From NCBI GenBank assembly GCA_030430755.1, contig JAUIKO010000001.1, positions 62,001 to 126,000 on the forward strand: a DNA stretch of 64,000 nucleotides. Reading direction: 5' to 3'. Below, piece by piece: positions 17,406 to 26,066 of this stretch. This stretch comes from Fimbriimonadia bacterium. Lineage in GTDB: Bacteria > Armatimonadota > Fimbriimonadia > Fimbriimonadales > Fimbriimonadaceae. Every line of letters starts with the position of its first letter. Within the stretch, counting starts at the first letter, position 1. The notes under the pieces were generated by a model, which did not search any database, had not been told where the DNA came from, and saw nothing but the letters and a program-made list of their open reading frames with translations. Position numbers and translations under genes: made by a program.

Positions 17406-19652
17406 ATGGGTTTGAAGCCTTCCTGGAAAACAGTGATTGCTGTTTTTTTATTGTCAGGTTGTCTGGGAAATGTTGAAAATCTAATACCTATTCCAGTAGG
17501 TAGTGCCTATCCTGAATCCGTCAGAACTTCAGTAGATGATAAAGAGGATATGGATAAAAAGGATAAGAGTAAAAAGGATAAGAGTAAAAAGGTTCATCCT
17601 GCATCTGTTGATATTTTTGATAATGGGCATTATCCGGTTAAACAAGTTGAATGGAGTTCTCCTCTTGTTGTTAAGAAACAGATATTCGGGGAAGGGAATA
17701 AAATAGATAAGAAAGTTGGTGTCATAGAACAGGATGGTAATCGTATAGGTCTTGTCATTCATCGAGGTTATGCACTTCCTGTTAAAGTTACGGATGAAAC
17801 CGGAAAAATACTAACTGCTCATATTCCATCAGGAACAGAGAAATATCTTAGATTTAATGGAAAGGGAGTAGCTGATGTCATAAGAGTGCCTTTTTCGTAT
17901 ATCGAAAGCGGAACTCCAATTATTCCAAGACTCAGTGATGAGCATGCGGGCATTGGTGAAAAGACACTCTATATTAATGGTGAGGATTCTGGAGTAAAGA
18001 TAGTAAATGGATTTTTAGATAAGTCTTTAGTGCTTCCAGAAGGGGAGTATATTGCAGAAATAAAATGTTTGAGATACGGAGATATGGGAATATCTTCTGT
18101 TAGGCAAAAATTTATAGTTGATAAGGTTGGTAATGCTTCTTTATTAAGTGTATGGGGAACAATCCCTAAAAAAGGAGAAAGTTTTGTAGAAGCAAAACTT
18201 CATGTTTCTGCTGACAAAATGTATAAAGACCGATCGGTTCACCTTAAACTAGTTGATGTTGATAGGGAGTATATTAAAACTGGATTTTTAAACGAAAAAG
18301 GAAAATATACTTTTACAAGAGAGTTCCCTGGTGAAGATGTGTTAGATGGCTTATTAGAGGTTGAGCTTTCTATGGATAGCTTGGCTGATCCCAATGTGTA
18401 CAAAAAGAGTAGCAGCACTGGATCAGGAACAGTGTATGAAGGTGGATATACTCCTGCAGATATTGAAACAAGGATTGAAGCTATAAATAAAAGGTTTGTG
18501 GATGCAAGTCGAGAATTAGCTGTTGTTAGTCAAGAATATGATGATGAAAAACGGTTAGAATCTGAATTACTAGCAGAAGTGAATACTATTCAGACAAATC
18601 TAGATAAGTTTACGAAGATGTTAGAGGATCATCAAGGTAAATTGGAAACTATTACAACTGATTATAATGACAAAATACAGCAAAAATTAGAACTAGAAAA
18701 TTCTGCAGAGAAACTGAAAACGAAAATGGAAGATTTAACTGCTAAGCTAGAAGAATCGAACAGTGAGCTCGAAAAGGCGAAAGAAGTTTTAAGTGAATCT
18801 AAGGCTATTAAAGACGAAAAAGAAGGCGTTGTAAAAGTTTTAGAAAAAGAGAATGAGAATTTAGAATATTATATTGAAAATGCTGAGAAATACCTCAAAC
18901 AGATCCAAGATGCTAAATCTGCTCCTGATTCAACAGAAGAGGGTGAAGAGGTATCAAAAGCAAAAACTATTTTAACAGATAATTTAAATGTGTTCAAAGC
19001 AAATCTAAAGACTTACGAGGATAAGTTTACAGCTAAAGAGTTAGAGCTGTCTGGATTAGAGGATCCGCAATCGAAAAAAACTCTGGAAGATGAAATAGCG
19101 ATACTAGAAAAAAATATTGAAAAAACAAGTACGAATGTTAAAAATATTGAAAAGATTCTATCTGAAGGGGAATCTAGTTCGGATGAAAATCCATACGAAA
19201 AAGTGCTTCAAGATCTTATTAAGGGATATAAGCTACAAAAAGAAGATCTACTTAAGAATTTAGAAACGGCAAATGAAGCATTTAAGATTGCTAACGATGA
19301 TTTTAAGACGAAAGAGAGTGCTAAAACAGCGTTGGATTCATCCATTACAGTATTAGAAACAGACATGGATAAGTTAAAAGTAAAGCTTGATAAAGCAAAT
19401 GAAGAACTGTCCAAAATAGGTGATGGTTACGAAACTGAAAAGACGGCTATTACTGCTCTAGAAGCATCTGTTGAAGTTTTAAGAACAAACGTTGAATCTT
19501 TGACTATCGACTTTGATAAAAAAACAAGTGACTTAGCAATGGTTTCTAATAGTGTTGTTACAAAAGAAGAGGCGAAAAAATCTTTAGAAGCTAGCGTTGT
19601 TATTTTAGAAAAACAGATGGATGATCTGGCGCAAAAGTTAGGTGATGAATAG
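17406..19652 (+). CDS. Large coiled-coil lipoprotein
   Basis: ATG 17406 was preferred to ATG 17358 because it leaves a compact lipoprotein signal (MGLKPSWKTVIAVFLLSGC) with lipobox LSGC; GGAAG sits just before it. After a Lys/Asp-rich linker (KDKSKKDKSKK), about 250 residues look like two or three beta-sandwich (Ig-like) domains. From about residue 355 to the end, nearly 400 residues form continuous heptad-rich coiled coil (for example LEKAKEVLSESKAIKDEKEG) with internal duplication of a KTALDSSITVLETDMDKL-type unit near the C-terminus. It is probably a periplasmic or surface fibre anchored in a membrane. Function unknown; co-directional with the barrel-like gene and nitroreductase, 13 nt before the latter. 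Confidence 0.65.
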   Translation: MGLKPSWKTVIAVFLLSGCLGNVENLIPIPVGSAYPESVRTSVDDKEDMDKKDKSKKDKSKKVHPASVDIFDNGHYPVKQVEWSSPLVVKKQIFGEGNKIDKKVGVIEQDGNRIGLVIHRGYALPVKVTDETGKILTAHIPSGTEKYLRFNGKGVADVIRVPFSYIESGTPIIPRLSDEHAGIGEKTLYINGEDSGVKIVNGFLDKSLVLPEGEYIAEIKCLRYGDMGISSVRQKFIVDKVGNASLLSVWGTIPKKGESFVEAKLHVSADKMYKDRSVHLKLVDVDREYIKTGFLNEKGKYTFTREFPGEDVLDGLLEVELSMDSLADPNVYKKSSSTGSGTVYEGGYTPADIETRIEAINKRFVDASRELAVVSQEYDDEKRLESELLAEVNTIQTNLDKFTKMLEDHQGKLETITTDYNDKIQQKLELENSAEKLKTKMEDLTAKLEESNSELEKAKEVLSESKAIKDEKEGVVKVLEKENENLEYYIENAEKYLKQIQDAKSAPDSTEEGEEVSKAKTILTDNLNVFKANLKTYEDKFTAKELELSGLEDPQSKKTLEDEIAILEKNIEKTSTNVKNIEKILSEGESSSDENPYEKVLQDLIKGYKLQKEDLLKNLETANEAFKIANDDFKTKESAKTALDSSITVLETDMDKLKVKLDKANEELSKIGDGYETEKTAITALEASVEVLRTNVESLTIDFDKKTSDLAMVSNSVVTKEEAKKSLEASVVILEKQMDDLAQKLGDE

Positions 19653-19665
19653 AGATTTGTGAATA

Positions 19666-20511
19666 TTGCTTCTCAATTTATCCGTTTTCCTATCATGTGG
19701 GATAATATATGTTGTGGTTTCGTTTAAAGATGTTTGGGAATTAAGATATGGAGAGAAGTTAGAATTTTCTTTTAATGGTCTAAAGGATTATTTAATACAT
19801 CGGTCTGTTCGGAAGTATACCGAACAAAAAATAGATGAAAATTTACTTAAATCACTCTTCTGTACAGCTCAGAGTGCAGCAACTAGTAGCAATCTTCAAT
19901 TATATAGCGTCATATCGATTACTGAACCTTTATTGAGAAAAGAGATCAGTGAATGCTCTTCCAATCAAAAACAGATATTAACCGCACCAGTATTTTTGGT
20001 GTTTCTAGGAGATTTGTATCGATTATCAAGAGTTTGTGAGCAAGAAAATATTATTCCAGATGCACTTGATTATACTGAGTTCACTTTGATGGCTGCGATC
20101 GATGCTGCTTTAGCTGCAGAAAGATTAGTCTGTGCTGCTGAAAATCAAGGTCTCGGGATATGTTATATAGGTGCGCTCAGAAACCACCCCCACAAAGTGA
20201 AAGAATTGTTATCTTTACCAGATAAAGTTTTTCCTGTATTTGGTCTCTGTTTAGGTTGGCCACATCCAGACAATACTTCTGGAATAAAACCACGATTGAA
20301 ACAGCGAGATGTTTTTTTTGAAAATGCATACTCTTTAAATATAGATATTAAAGAGTATAACCATAGAATGGAGACTTATAACACTGACCAAGGAAGAGAT
20401 TCTATTCAAGCATGGTCTATATTAACTTCTTCGAGATGCACTAAAGAAAAACTTACGGGTAGAGAAAAACTTTTATCTTTTTTACAGGATCAGGGTTTAA
20501 TGAAAAAATAA
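19666..20511 (+). CDS. Nitroreductase / NADPH-dependent flavin oxidoreductase (NfsA/NfrA family)
   Basis: An FMN-dependent oxidoreductase of the NfsA/NfrA type, which reduces nitro compounds, quinones or flavins with NAD(P)H. The FMN phosphate motif HRSVRKYTEQKI, the substrate-side AQSAATSSNLQ, the AAENQGLGICYIGALRN stretch and FGLCLGWPHP with a following KPRL all match the family in order. The open frame starts at 19666, but GTG 19714 (M-VSFKDVWELRYGEK) is a better start, because the residues before it form a stray hydrophobic segment not expected in this soluble family. It is the last gene of the three-gene run starting at 16418. Confidence 0.8.
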   Translation: MLLNLSVFLSCGIIYVVVSFKDVWELRYGEKLEFSFNGLKDYLIHRSVRKYTEQKIDENLLKSLFCTAQSAATSSNLQLYSVISITEPLLRKEISECSSNQKQILTAPVFLVFLGDLYRLSRVCEQENIIPDALDYTEFTLMAAIDAALAAERLVCAAENQGLGICYIGALRNHPHKVKELLSLPDKVFPVFGLCLGWPHPDNTSGIKPRLKQRDVFFENAYSLNIDIKEYNHRMETYNTDQGRDSIQAWSILTSSRCTKEKLTGREKLLSFLQDQGLMKK

Positions 20512-20532
20512 TTTTTTATTTAATGTTTATAT

Positions 20533-21093
20533 ATGAATATTAGTGAAAAAGATTCAATAATTAAATATATGAAAGGTTATATCAAAAGAATTGTTTTGCT
20601 AGGATGTGTTCCTTTGTTATTGTTGGGATGCGACAAAAGTAAACAGGGTGAAGAGAAGGTAAATAAAGTTGCTCATGAAGCTGTTGAAAGTGTCAAGCAT
20701 GGGGTTGAAAAAGTAAATAAAGTTGCTCATGATGCTGTTGAAAGTGTCAAGCATGGAGTTGAAAAAGTAAATAAAGTTGCTCATGATGCTTCTGAAAGCG
20801 TTAAACATGGGGCAGAAAAAGTAGTCTCTGATGTAAAAGAAGAAGTTTCTCATCTAAAGTCACAAGCAGAGGATTCTGCTGAAGCAGTAAAACATAAAAC
20901 TGAGGATGTGGTAAAGCGAGTGAAAGAGAAAGCACATAATGCTGTAAATGCCGTAGATCACGCAGCACATAAAGTTGTGGAAAAAACGCATCAAGTTGTA
21001 GACGGTGTTAAGGGCTCTGTGAACAAAGTTACTAAAACAGTGAAAGAAAAAGTGCATCAAGTCGTGGATTCTGTTACTGGAAAAGCTCACTAA
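20533..21093 (+). CDS. Lipoprotein with amphipathic tandem repeats (LEA/apolipoprotein-like)
   Basis: ATG 20569 (MKGYIKRIVLLGC...) gives a tight lipoprotein signal with lipobox LLGC; ATG 20533 is the longest start. The mature protein is almost wholly helical with a Val/His/Lys pattern. Three near-identical 18-residue repeats (EKVNKVAHDAVESVKHGV) are encoded by 54-nt DNA repeats at 20653-20814, and more divergent copies continue to the end (KEKAHNAVNAVDHAAHKV). The composition resembles late-embryogenesis-abundant and apolipoprotein helices, suggesting membrane-surface association or stress protection. No specific function can be assigned. Confidence 0.6.
   Translation: MNISEKDSIIKYMKGYIKRIVLLGCVPLLLLGCDKSKQGEEKVNKVAHEAVESVKHGVEKVNKVAHDAVESVKHGVEKVNKVAHDASESVKHGAEKVVSDVKEEVSHLKSQAEDSAEAVKHKTEDVVKRVKEKAHNAVNAVDHAAHKVVEKTHQVVDGVKGSVNKVTKTVKEKVHQVVDSVTGKAH
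20653..20814 (+). repeat. Three 54-nt tandem repeats inside the lipoprotein gene
   Basis: Copies begin at 20653, 20707 and 20761; they differ by a few bases (for example GAAGCT versus GATGCT), which points to recent in-frame duplication. Confidence 0.85.
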
Positions 21094-21134
21094 ATTTAAG
21101 TATATTAAGACTTACATAAAATAAAATATTTCAC

Positions 21135-21170
21135 TTCCATTCTTGTTCTCTCAAATGAGCAAGAATGGAA
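21135..21170 (+). terminator. Terminator-like hairpin after the repeat lipoprotein
   Basis: An 11-bp stem (TTCCATTCTTG at 21135-21145 with CAAGAATGGAA at 21160-21170) follows the stop codon by about 40 nt. The T-tract after it is weak (ATTTGTATAGTTTT). Confidence 0.55.
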
Positions 21171-21299
21171 ATTTGTATAGTTTTAGAAGATACGGCATAA
21201 AAGAGATGGTTCAAACAGTCCATCAGGATTGAATGGTTGCTCACTTTTTTTTTGCCTAATAATCGATCTTATAGATAGTTTTTTTGCTTTGTAGCTATC

Positions 21300-21347
21300 T
21301 TTTTGTTGATATATATTTTGTTGATATATATTTTGTTGATATATTTA
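21300..21347. repeat. Short tandem repeat, 15-nt unit, three copies
   Basis: The unit TTTTGTTGATATATA recurs back to back with little change. Confidence 0.8.
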
Positions 21348-21542
21348 TAGATCGTAAACGAATGTTAAGATAATGATTCAGTAGTTTTCTTCATTAGAGC
21401 TAAATCATGAAGGATGTTTTTATGCTTATTATTATGGTTAGAAATTCTAAAAGATTCAACCTAATAAGCAAGATGGTACCGGTCTGGATGCAATATTTAG
21501 ATTGCAGTTTTGATGAAATCTGATTCTTTTTATATATATTTT

Positions 21543-21680
21543 CAGTATAGATTTCAGTGCTTGCATAGATATTTAGCATGTAGGTTTCGATCTGAATTTA
21601 GTCATCATTTATAGGATTATCAATATAGATTTCAGTATTTGAATGTGAGCTTAGTTTGCGGGTTTTGATCTGAATTGTAA
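21543..21680. repeat. Pair of diverged ~60-nt direct repeats
   Basis: Both copies run (A/T)ATAGATTTCAGT ... (T/G)AG(C/T)(A/T)T... GGTTT(C/T)GATCTGAATT. A possible third, weaker copy (GCAATATTTAGATTGCAG) lies at about 21490. Confidence 0.55.
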
Positions 21681-21682
21681 TT

Positions 21683-21718
21683 CTTTCTCTTGATAATTCC
21701 TTTTCTATCAAGAGAAAG
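21683..21718 (-). terminator. Perfect inverted repeat downstream of rocD
   Basis: CTTTCTCTTGATA (21683-21695) and TATCAAGAGAAAG (21706-21718) are exact complements around a 10-nt loop, 48 nt past the rocD stop. There is no strong U-tract, so it is either a weak terminator or an mRNA 3'-end stabiliser. Confidence 0.5.
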
Positions 21719-21765
21719 AGTGATCTGTTGTTGGAACTTGATTTTGTCGTGATTATTTGATGGTG

Positions 21766-22992
21766 TTATGATGCTTCTTGTAATGCTTGTTCGAGTTGAT
21801 TCGCTACCCAGTCTAAATCAGATTTAGAAATGACGAGTGGTGGAGTCATTCTAATCACTTGCTGGTGTGTTTCTTTACACAGAATGCCTTTTTCTTGAAG
21901 TATTTGACAATACTTTCTTGCATTTCCAAATTCTTGTTTGATTTCTATGCCTATCATAAGTCCTTTGCCTCTTACTTCTTTAATTTTTTCAGATTTTATA
22001 TTTTTGAGTGTTTCTTTAAAATGTTTTCCGAGTTCATAAGATTTTTCTGGTAACTGTTCATCTTCTAACACTTCTAGAGATGCTATTCCTACGGCAGAAC
22101 CGAGCGGATTACCACCAAAAGTTGAACCATGATCACCAGGCTTTATAACATCCATAATATCTTTCGAACTACATACTGCACTTACAGGATAGACACCTCC
22201 TCCAAGTGCTTTTCCCATGATAAGAATATCTCCACGCGTATGTTCATAATCTCCACAAAAAGTTTTTCCTGTTCTTCCAAAACCAGTCTGGATTTCATCG
22301 TTGATCATAAGAACATTTTTTTCTCTGCAAATTTTTAAACAATCTTGTAAGTATCCATCAGGAGGAACTATCACGCCACCTTCCCCTTGAATAGGTTCAA
22401 ATAGAAATCCAACAGTATTAGGAGTAATGGCTTTTGAAAGTGATTCCGAACATCCATATGGAATGCTTTTAAAACCTTCCGTTAGTGGGCCAAATTGGTC
22501 TTTATACTGTTTTTCCGAAGAGAAACTGATGATACTAATGGTTCTACCGTGAAAGTTACCATCACAGACAATAATTTCAGCTTGATTTTCTGGTATATCT
22601 TTGTTTTGGTATCCCCACTTTCTTGCCAATTTTAACGCGGTTTCTACGGCTTCCGCTCCTGTATTCATGGGAAGTGCTTTATCAAAACCAGTATATTTGC
22701 ATAATTTTTCTAAAAAGGGACCCATCGTTTCATTATGAAATGCTCTGGATGATATGGTTAGTTTTTGAGCTTGATCGATCAGTGCAGATATAATTTTAGG
22801 ATGGCAATGTCCTTGATTTGCTGCGCTATAAGCTGCTAAACAATCTAAATACTTATGATTATCTATGTCTGTTACCCATATTCCTTTTCCATTAGAGATA
22901 ACAACTGGAAGTGGATGATAATTGTTAGCTGATACTTGATGAGTTAAAGCAATCATTTTAGAAGTATTATCATGAGTTGGTTTATGATCCAT
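21766..22992 (-). CDS. rocD: Ornithine aminotransferase (ornithine--oxo-acid transaminase)
   Basis: A 408-residue class III PLP transaminase that converts ornithine and 2-oxoglutarate to glutamate semialdehyde and glutamate. It has the ornithine-aminotransferase signature: NNYHPLPVVISNGKGIWVTD, the characteristic YLDCLAAYSAANQGHCHP, MNTGAEAVETALKLARKWGY, GNFHGRTISIISFS, NDEIQTGFGRTGK and the Schiff-base lysine in MGKALGGGVYPVSAV. Length is normal for RocD. It links arginine/ornithine breakdown to proline and glutamate. No roc or put partner is adjacent. The start at ATG 22992 lies opposite the efflux operon, which it faces divergently across about 145 nt. Confidence 0.9.
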   Translation of the reverse strand: MDHKPTHDNTSKMIALTHQVSANNYHPLPVVISNGKGIWVTDIDNHKYLDCLAAYSAANQGHCHPKIISALIDQAQKLTISSRAFHNETMGPFLEKLCKYTGFDKALPMNTGAEAVETALKLARKWGYQNKDIPENQAEIIVCDGNFHGRTISIISFSSEKQYKDQFGPLTEGFKSIPYGCSESLSKAITPNTVGFLFEPIQGEGGVIVPPDGYLQDCLKICREKNVLMINDEIQTGFGRTGKTFCGDYEHTRGDILIMGKALGGGVYPVSAVCSSKDIMDVIKPGDHGSTFGGNPLGSAVGIASLEVLEDEQLPEKSYELGKHFKETLKNIKSEKIKEVRGKGLMIGIEIKQEFGNARKYCQILQEKGILCKETHQQVIRMTPPLVISKSDLDWVANQLEQALQEAS

Positions 22993-23137
22993 AATGGTTA
23001 CATTTTACGATATAAGTATAAGATATTCAATAATTTATACTTATTGCAGTGAAGGGATTGAAAATAAATGTCAATAAAAAGAGTTCTTGCATTGATAAGG
23101 TGCTGAAAATATTTATAGCTGGCAATAATTATAGTGA

Positions 23138-24544
23138 GTGAAAAAAGTAATGAGAAGTTTAATTTACAGGACTTTTGTGATTTTAGGATTAACCATACCT
23201 ATCTTCATTTTAGCAGAAGAGAGTTTCTATCAAAAATTATCATTAAAAGAAGCAGAAGAGATAGCATTAAAAAATGCTTATCCATTAAAAATTGAAAGGA
23301 CTCAGCTACAGAAAGAGCATTCCATCTGGAACATAACGAAATCTGCTTTATATCCTAAGATTATGTTCGGTTTGAATTATGATCATTACAGAAGCAATCC
23401 TTTTGAGGAGGGTAGTACATTAGAATTGCCATTCTCTTTAAGTGGGATGAAAACAGCATCCGTTAATTCATCCGAAGAGACTCGTAATACACAGCCTCCG
23501 CATGCTGATTTAACATCCGCTAGTATGATTAGTGGAAATGTTGGGATCCGTCTACCAATAGATTTATTTGGTACTGGTTATGCTGCAATAAAATCTTCGG
23601 AGTGTAGAAAAAAGGGTCAGGAGTTAAATTATTCGAAATGTGAGAAAGAGTTATTAAAGCAAGTTCGTATAGCTTTTCATGGGACTCTGATAAAGAAAAG
23701 TTTGGTTGATGTTCATGAAAAAGTTATAAGGATTGTTCAAAAGAGATTCAATAATGCTCAGGAGATGTTTTATGCTGGAGCAGTATCTAAGCTAGAACTT
23801 TTGAACTCAAAAGTAGAACTTAAAAAAATAGAGATGGAAGTCTTTAAAATGGAGCATGAATACAAAAGTGCCTTAGAAAAATTTAAGCTCCTTATAGGTG
23901 TTACTATGGATACACCTCTCTTGCTAGAGGATACAAAGAGTTCTTTCGAAAAAGATTTGAATCAAGATATGGAATCCATTACTTTACAGAAAGTATTAGA
24001 TTCTAGTTATGAGCTTAAAAATATTGAATATCAGTTAAAGGCGCTAAATTACAAATCTTGGAATGATTTACAGACCATATTGCCTTCAGTATCGATTCAT
24101 AGTGCATTTAATGGAAGTATGAATTCTGTTGTAGAAGATGCCAAAAGTTTGATGTGTGTATCTGGTTTAACGATAAATATACCTATCTATGATGGTGGAT
24201 TAGGTCTCTCCAAATCATCTGAAACACGTTGTGATCAAGCTATGGTTCAGTTGAAAAAAGAACAGTTATTGGCATCATTAAAAGAAGAGTATCGGGATAA
24301 AAAAAATAAAATACTTCTTTTACAGAAAAAATTAGCGGCCTCAGAAGAGGCTCTTCATATGTCGGAGGAAAGCATGAAAATCAGTGAAATGAAATATGAT
24401 GAAGGTGTCATTAATATTGTTGATTTTATGCAAGCTGAGGCAGATTATTTGAAAATAAATATTCAGTATAACCAGGCAAAAACAGAGATATATCTAGCCT
24501 GGCAGGAATTGATAAATATGGTAGGAGACAAGATTGATGGTTAG
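23138..24544 (+). CDS. TolC-family outer-membrane efflux protein
   Basis: A 468-residue outer-membrane factor with a signal peptide (about residues 4-27, ending ILAEESF). The typical start of the mature protein LSLKEAEEIALKNAYPLKIE and the paired long helices (EMFYAGAVSKLELLNSKVELKKIE, and later KYDEGVINIVDFMQAEADYLK) are the two OEP repeats that form the trans-periplasmic tunnel. Start is GTG 23138 or ATG 23150. It overlaps the next gene (membrane-fusion protein) by a few bases and forms a three-gene tripartite efflux operon. Confidence 0.85.
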   Translation: MKKVMRSLIYRTFVILGLTIPIFILAEESFYQKLSLKEAEEIALKNAYPLKIERTQLQKEHSIWNITKSALYPKIMFGLNYDHYRSNPFEEGSTLELPFSLSGMKTASVNSSEETRNTQPPHADLTSASMISGNVGIRLPIDLFGTGYAAIKSSECRKKGQELNYSKCEKELLKQVRIAFHGTLIKKSLVDVHEKVIRIVQKRFNNAQEMFYAGAVSKLELLNSKVELKKIEMEVFKMEHEYKSALEKFKLLIGVTMDTPLLLEDTKSSFEKDLNQDMESITLQKVLDSSYELKNIEYQLKALNYKSWNDLQTILPSVSIHSAFNGSMNSVVEDAKSLMCVSGLTINIPIYDGGLGLSKSSETRCDQAMVQLKKEQLLASLKEEYRDKKNKILLLQKKLAASEEALHMSEESMKISEMKYDEGVINIVDFMQAEADYLKINIQYNQAKTEIYLAWQELINMVGDKIDG

Positions 24545-26057
24545 TCGTTTTTTAGAAAATCTCACTAAGAAGAGATGTTTAATCCTAAAAGGAGGGATGT
24601 TGTATCTCTTTTTAGTTTTTTCAGGATGCGTAAACAGAAAAGCACAGGAGCAAGCGATTCGAACAGAGAGTATCGTGAATAACAAAACAATTCCTGTTGT
24701 AGTGCAGAATGTAAAATCTTCTGATTATGTACATACAAAAAAAGTCACTGGGGAGTTCAAGGCTGAAGAGGATACAGTGATCGTAGGAAAGGTTCCTGGC
24801 AAAGTTTCTCAAATATTTGCAAAAGAAGGAGATATTGTTAAAAAAGGAGATGTTCTTTTGCAGTTGGATGATTCTGACTATCGAAGTAAAGTGCATATAT
24901 CTGAAGCGCAATTATCTTCGGCAGAATCAAGTTTAAGTCAAGCAAAACTTAATTTAATGAATACTCCATTAAGATCTTCTGTTCAGCTAGAGAATGCTAA
25001 ACATGCTTTAAAACAGGCTAAATTACAGTATGAAAAATTAAAAAATGGTCCTAGAGATGAAGAAAGAAATAAGATTAAAGCGTCTCTTGAAGCTGCAAAA
25101 AATGGATATGAATCAAGCGAAAAAGCATTACAAAGAAGTAGAAAACTTTATCAAATAGGAGGGATAAGCCTCCAGCAAATAGAAAAACAGGAAGCAGAAT
25201 ATTTGAATGTGAAGCAGAGATATATTTCATTGAAGGAAACTTGGAATATATTGGATAAGGGACCTGTTCAAGAGGACTTGGAAATTGCAGAAAAACAGAT
25301 TCTTATAGCAGAAGAATCTGTAAAAAATGCTGAAGCTGTAAAGTCTATGGATAAATCTCTTTATAATCAAGTTAAGGCTGCTGAGGCGAATGTGAAAATG
25401 GCTAAAGAAAATCTTGTTTTATCTAAATCTGCTTGGCAGGATACTAAAATAGTAGCTCCTTTTGATGGTTATGTGAGTATGGGATTGCCTTCTGTTGGGA
25501 GTATGGTTACACTTGGATCACCTGTTGCAAGAGTGACGAACATGGATAAATTGTATATATCTTCTGAGGTTTCTTTAGATACAGGTATAGAGTTAAAGAA
25601 TGGTATGGATGTAGATATAGAGTTATCGCATTTAGAAAAAAAGAGAATGAAAGGAAGAATAACTTCTATTAATCCAATATCTGATGTTCATTTGAGGCTA
25701 CTAAAACTTAGGATTGATTTGGATACTCCTAATATTGATATGAAGGATAAAAATGCTCAAGAAGATCTTAAAGATAAAGAGATTCTATATCCAGGAATGA
25801 CTTGTACTGGATTAGTTCATACGGATTCTGTAAAGAATGTTTTTATTATTCCTAAAAGTGCTCTTGTGATCAAGGAGGGAGAGTCTTACTTGATGATGGA
25901 AGAGAATGGAATAGTAAAACAACGAAAAGCGGAGATAGGATTATCTCAAGAAGATTTCATCCAGGTGAAAAATATATTTTCTGGAGAAAAAGTGATTGTA
26001 AAAGGAAATAATTTTGTTAAGGATGGCTCTAGGGTTACAATAGAAAAAACTCTATAG
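24537..26057 (+). CDS. RND efflux periplasmic adaptor (membrane-fusion lipoprotein)
   Basis: The adaptor connects the RND pump to the outer-membrane channel. After a lipoprotein signal (lipobox FSGC near residue 26-29) comes the split lipoyl/biotinyl domain: GKVPGKVSQIFAKEGDIVKKGDVLLQLD near residue 82, a long helical hairpin (about 115-310), and its second half KIVAPFDGYVSMGLPSVGSMV near residue 315, followed by beta-barrel and membrane-proximal domains. The helical hairpin is longer than in many adaptors. ATG 24537 overlaps the TolC-like gene end; the RND gene follows after 9 nt, indicating translational coupling. Confidence 0.88.
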   Translation: MVSRFLENLTKKRCLILKGGMLYLFLVFSGCVNRKAQEQAIRTESIVNNKTIPVVVQNVKSSDYVHTKKVTGEFKAEEDTVIVGKVPGKVSQIFAKEGDIVKKGDVLLQLDDSDYRSKVHISEAQLSSAESSLSQAKLNLMNTPLRSSVQLENAKHALKQAKLQYEKLKNGPRDEERNKIKASLEAAKNGYESSEKALQRSRKLYQIGGISLQQIEKQEAEYLNVKQRYISLKETWNILDKGPVQEDLEIAEKQILIAEESVKNAEAVKSMDKSLYNQVKAAEANVKMAKENLVLSKSAWQDTKIVAPFDGYVSMGLPSVGSMVTLGSPVARVTNMDKLYISSEVSLDTGIELKNGMDVDIELSHLEKKRMKGRITSINPISDVHLRLLKLRIDLDTPNIDMKDKNAQEDLKDKEILYPGMTCTGLVHTDSVKNVFIIPKSALVIKEGESYLMMEENGIVKQRKAEIGLSQEDFIQVKNIFSGEKVIVKGNNFVKDGSRVTIEKTL

Positions 26058-26066
26058 AAAAAATAT

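Larger units (their letters stand above)
21171..21765. other. Gene-free, repeat-rich intergenic region
   Basis: No coding frame is supported. It contains three tandem copies of a TTTTGTTGATATATA unit (about 21300-21347), two diverged ~60-nt direct repeats (about 21543-21598 and 21621-21680, sharing ATAGATTTCAGT and GATCTGAATT), and a perfect 13-bp hairpin at its right end. Confidence 0.5.

Noticed and set aside
20600-21090. Two Phe/Tyr-rich minus-strand frames opposite the repeat lipoprotein
   Set aside because: Mirror images of the Lys/Val/His repeats; no start signals.
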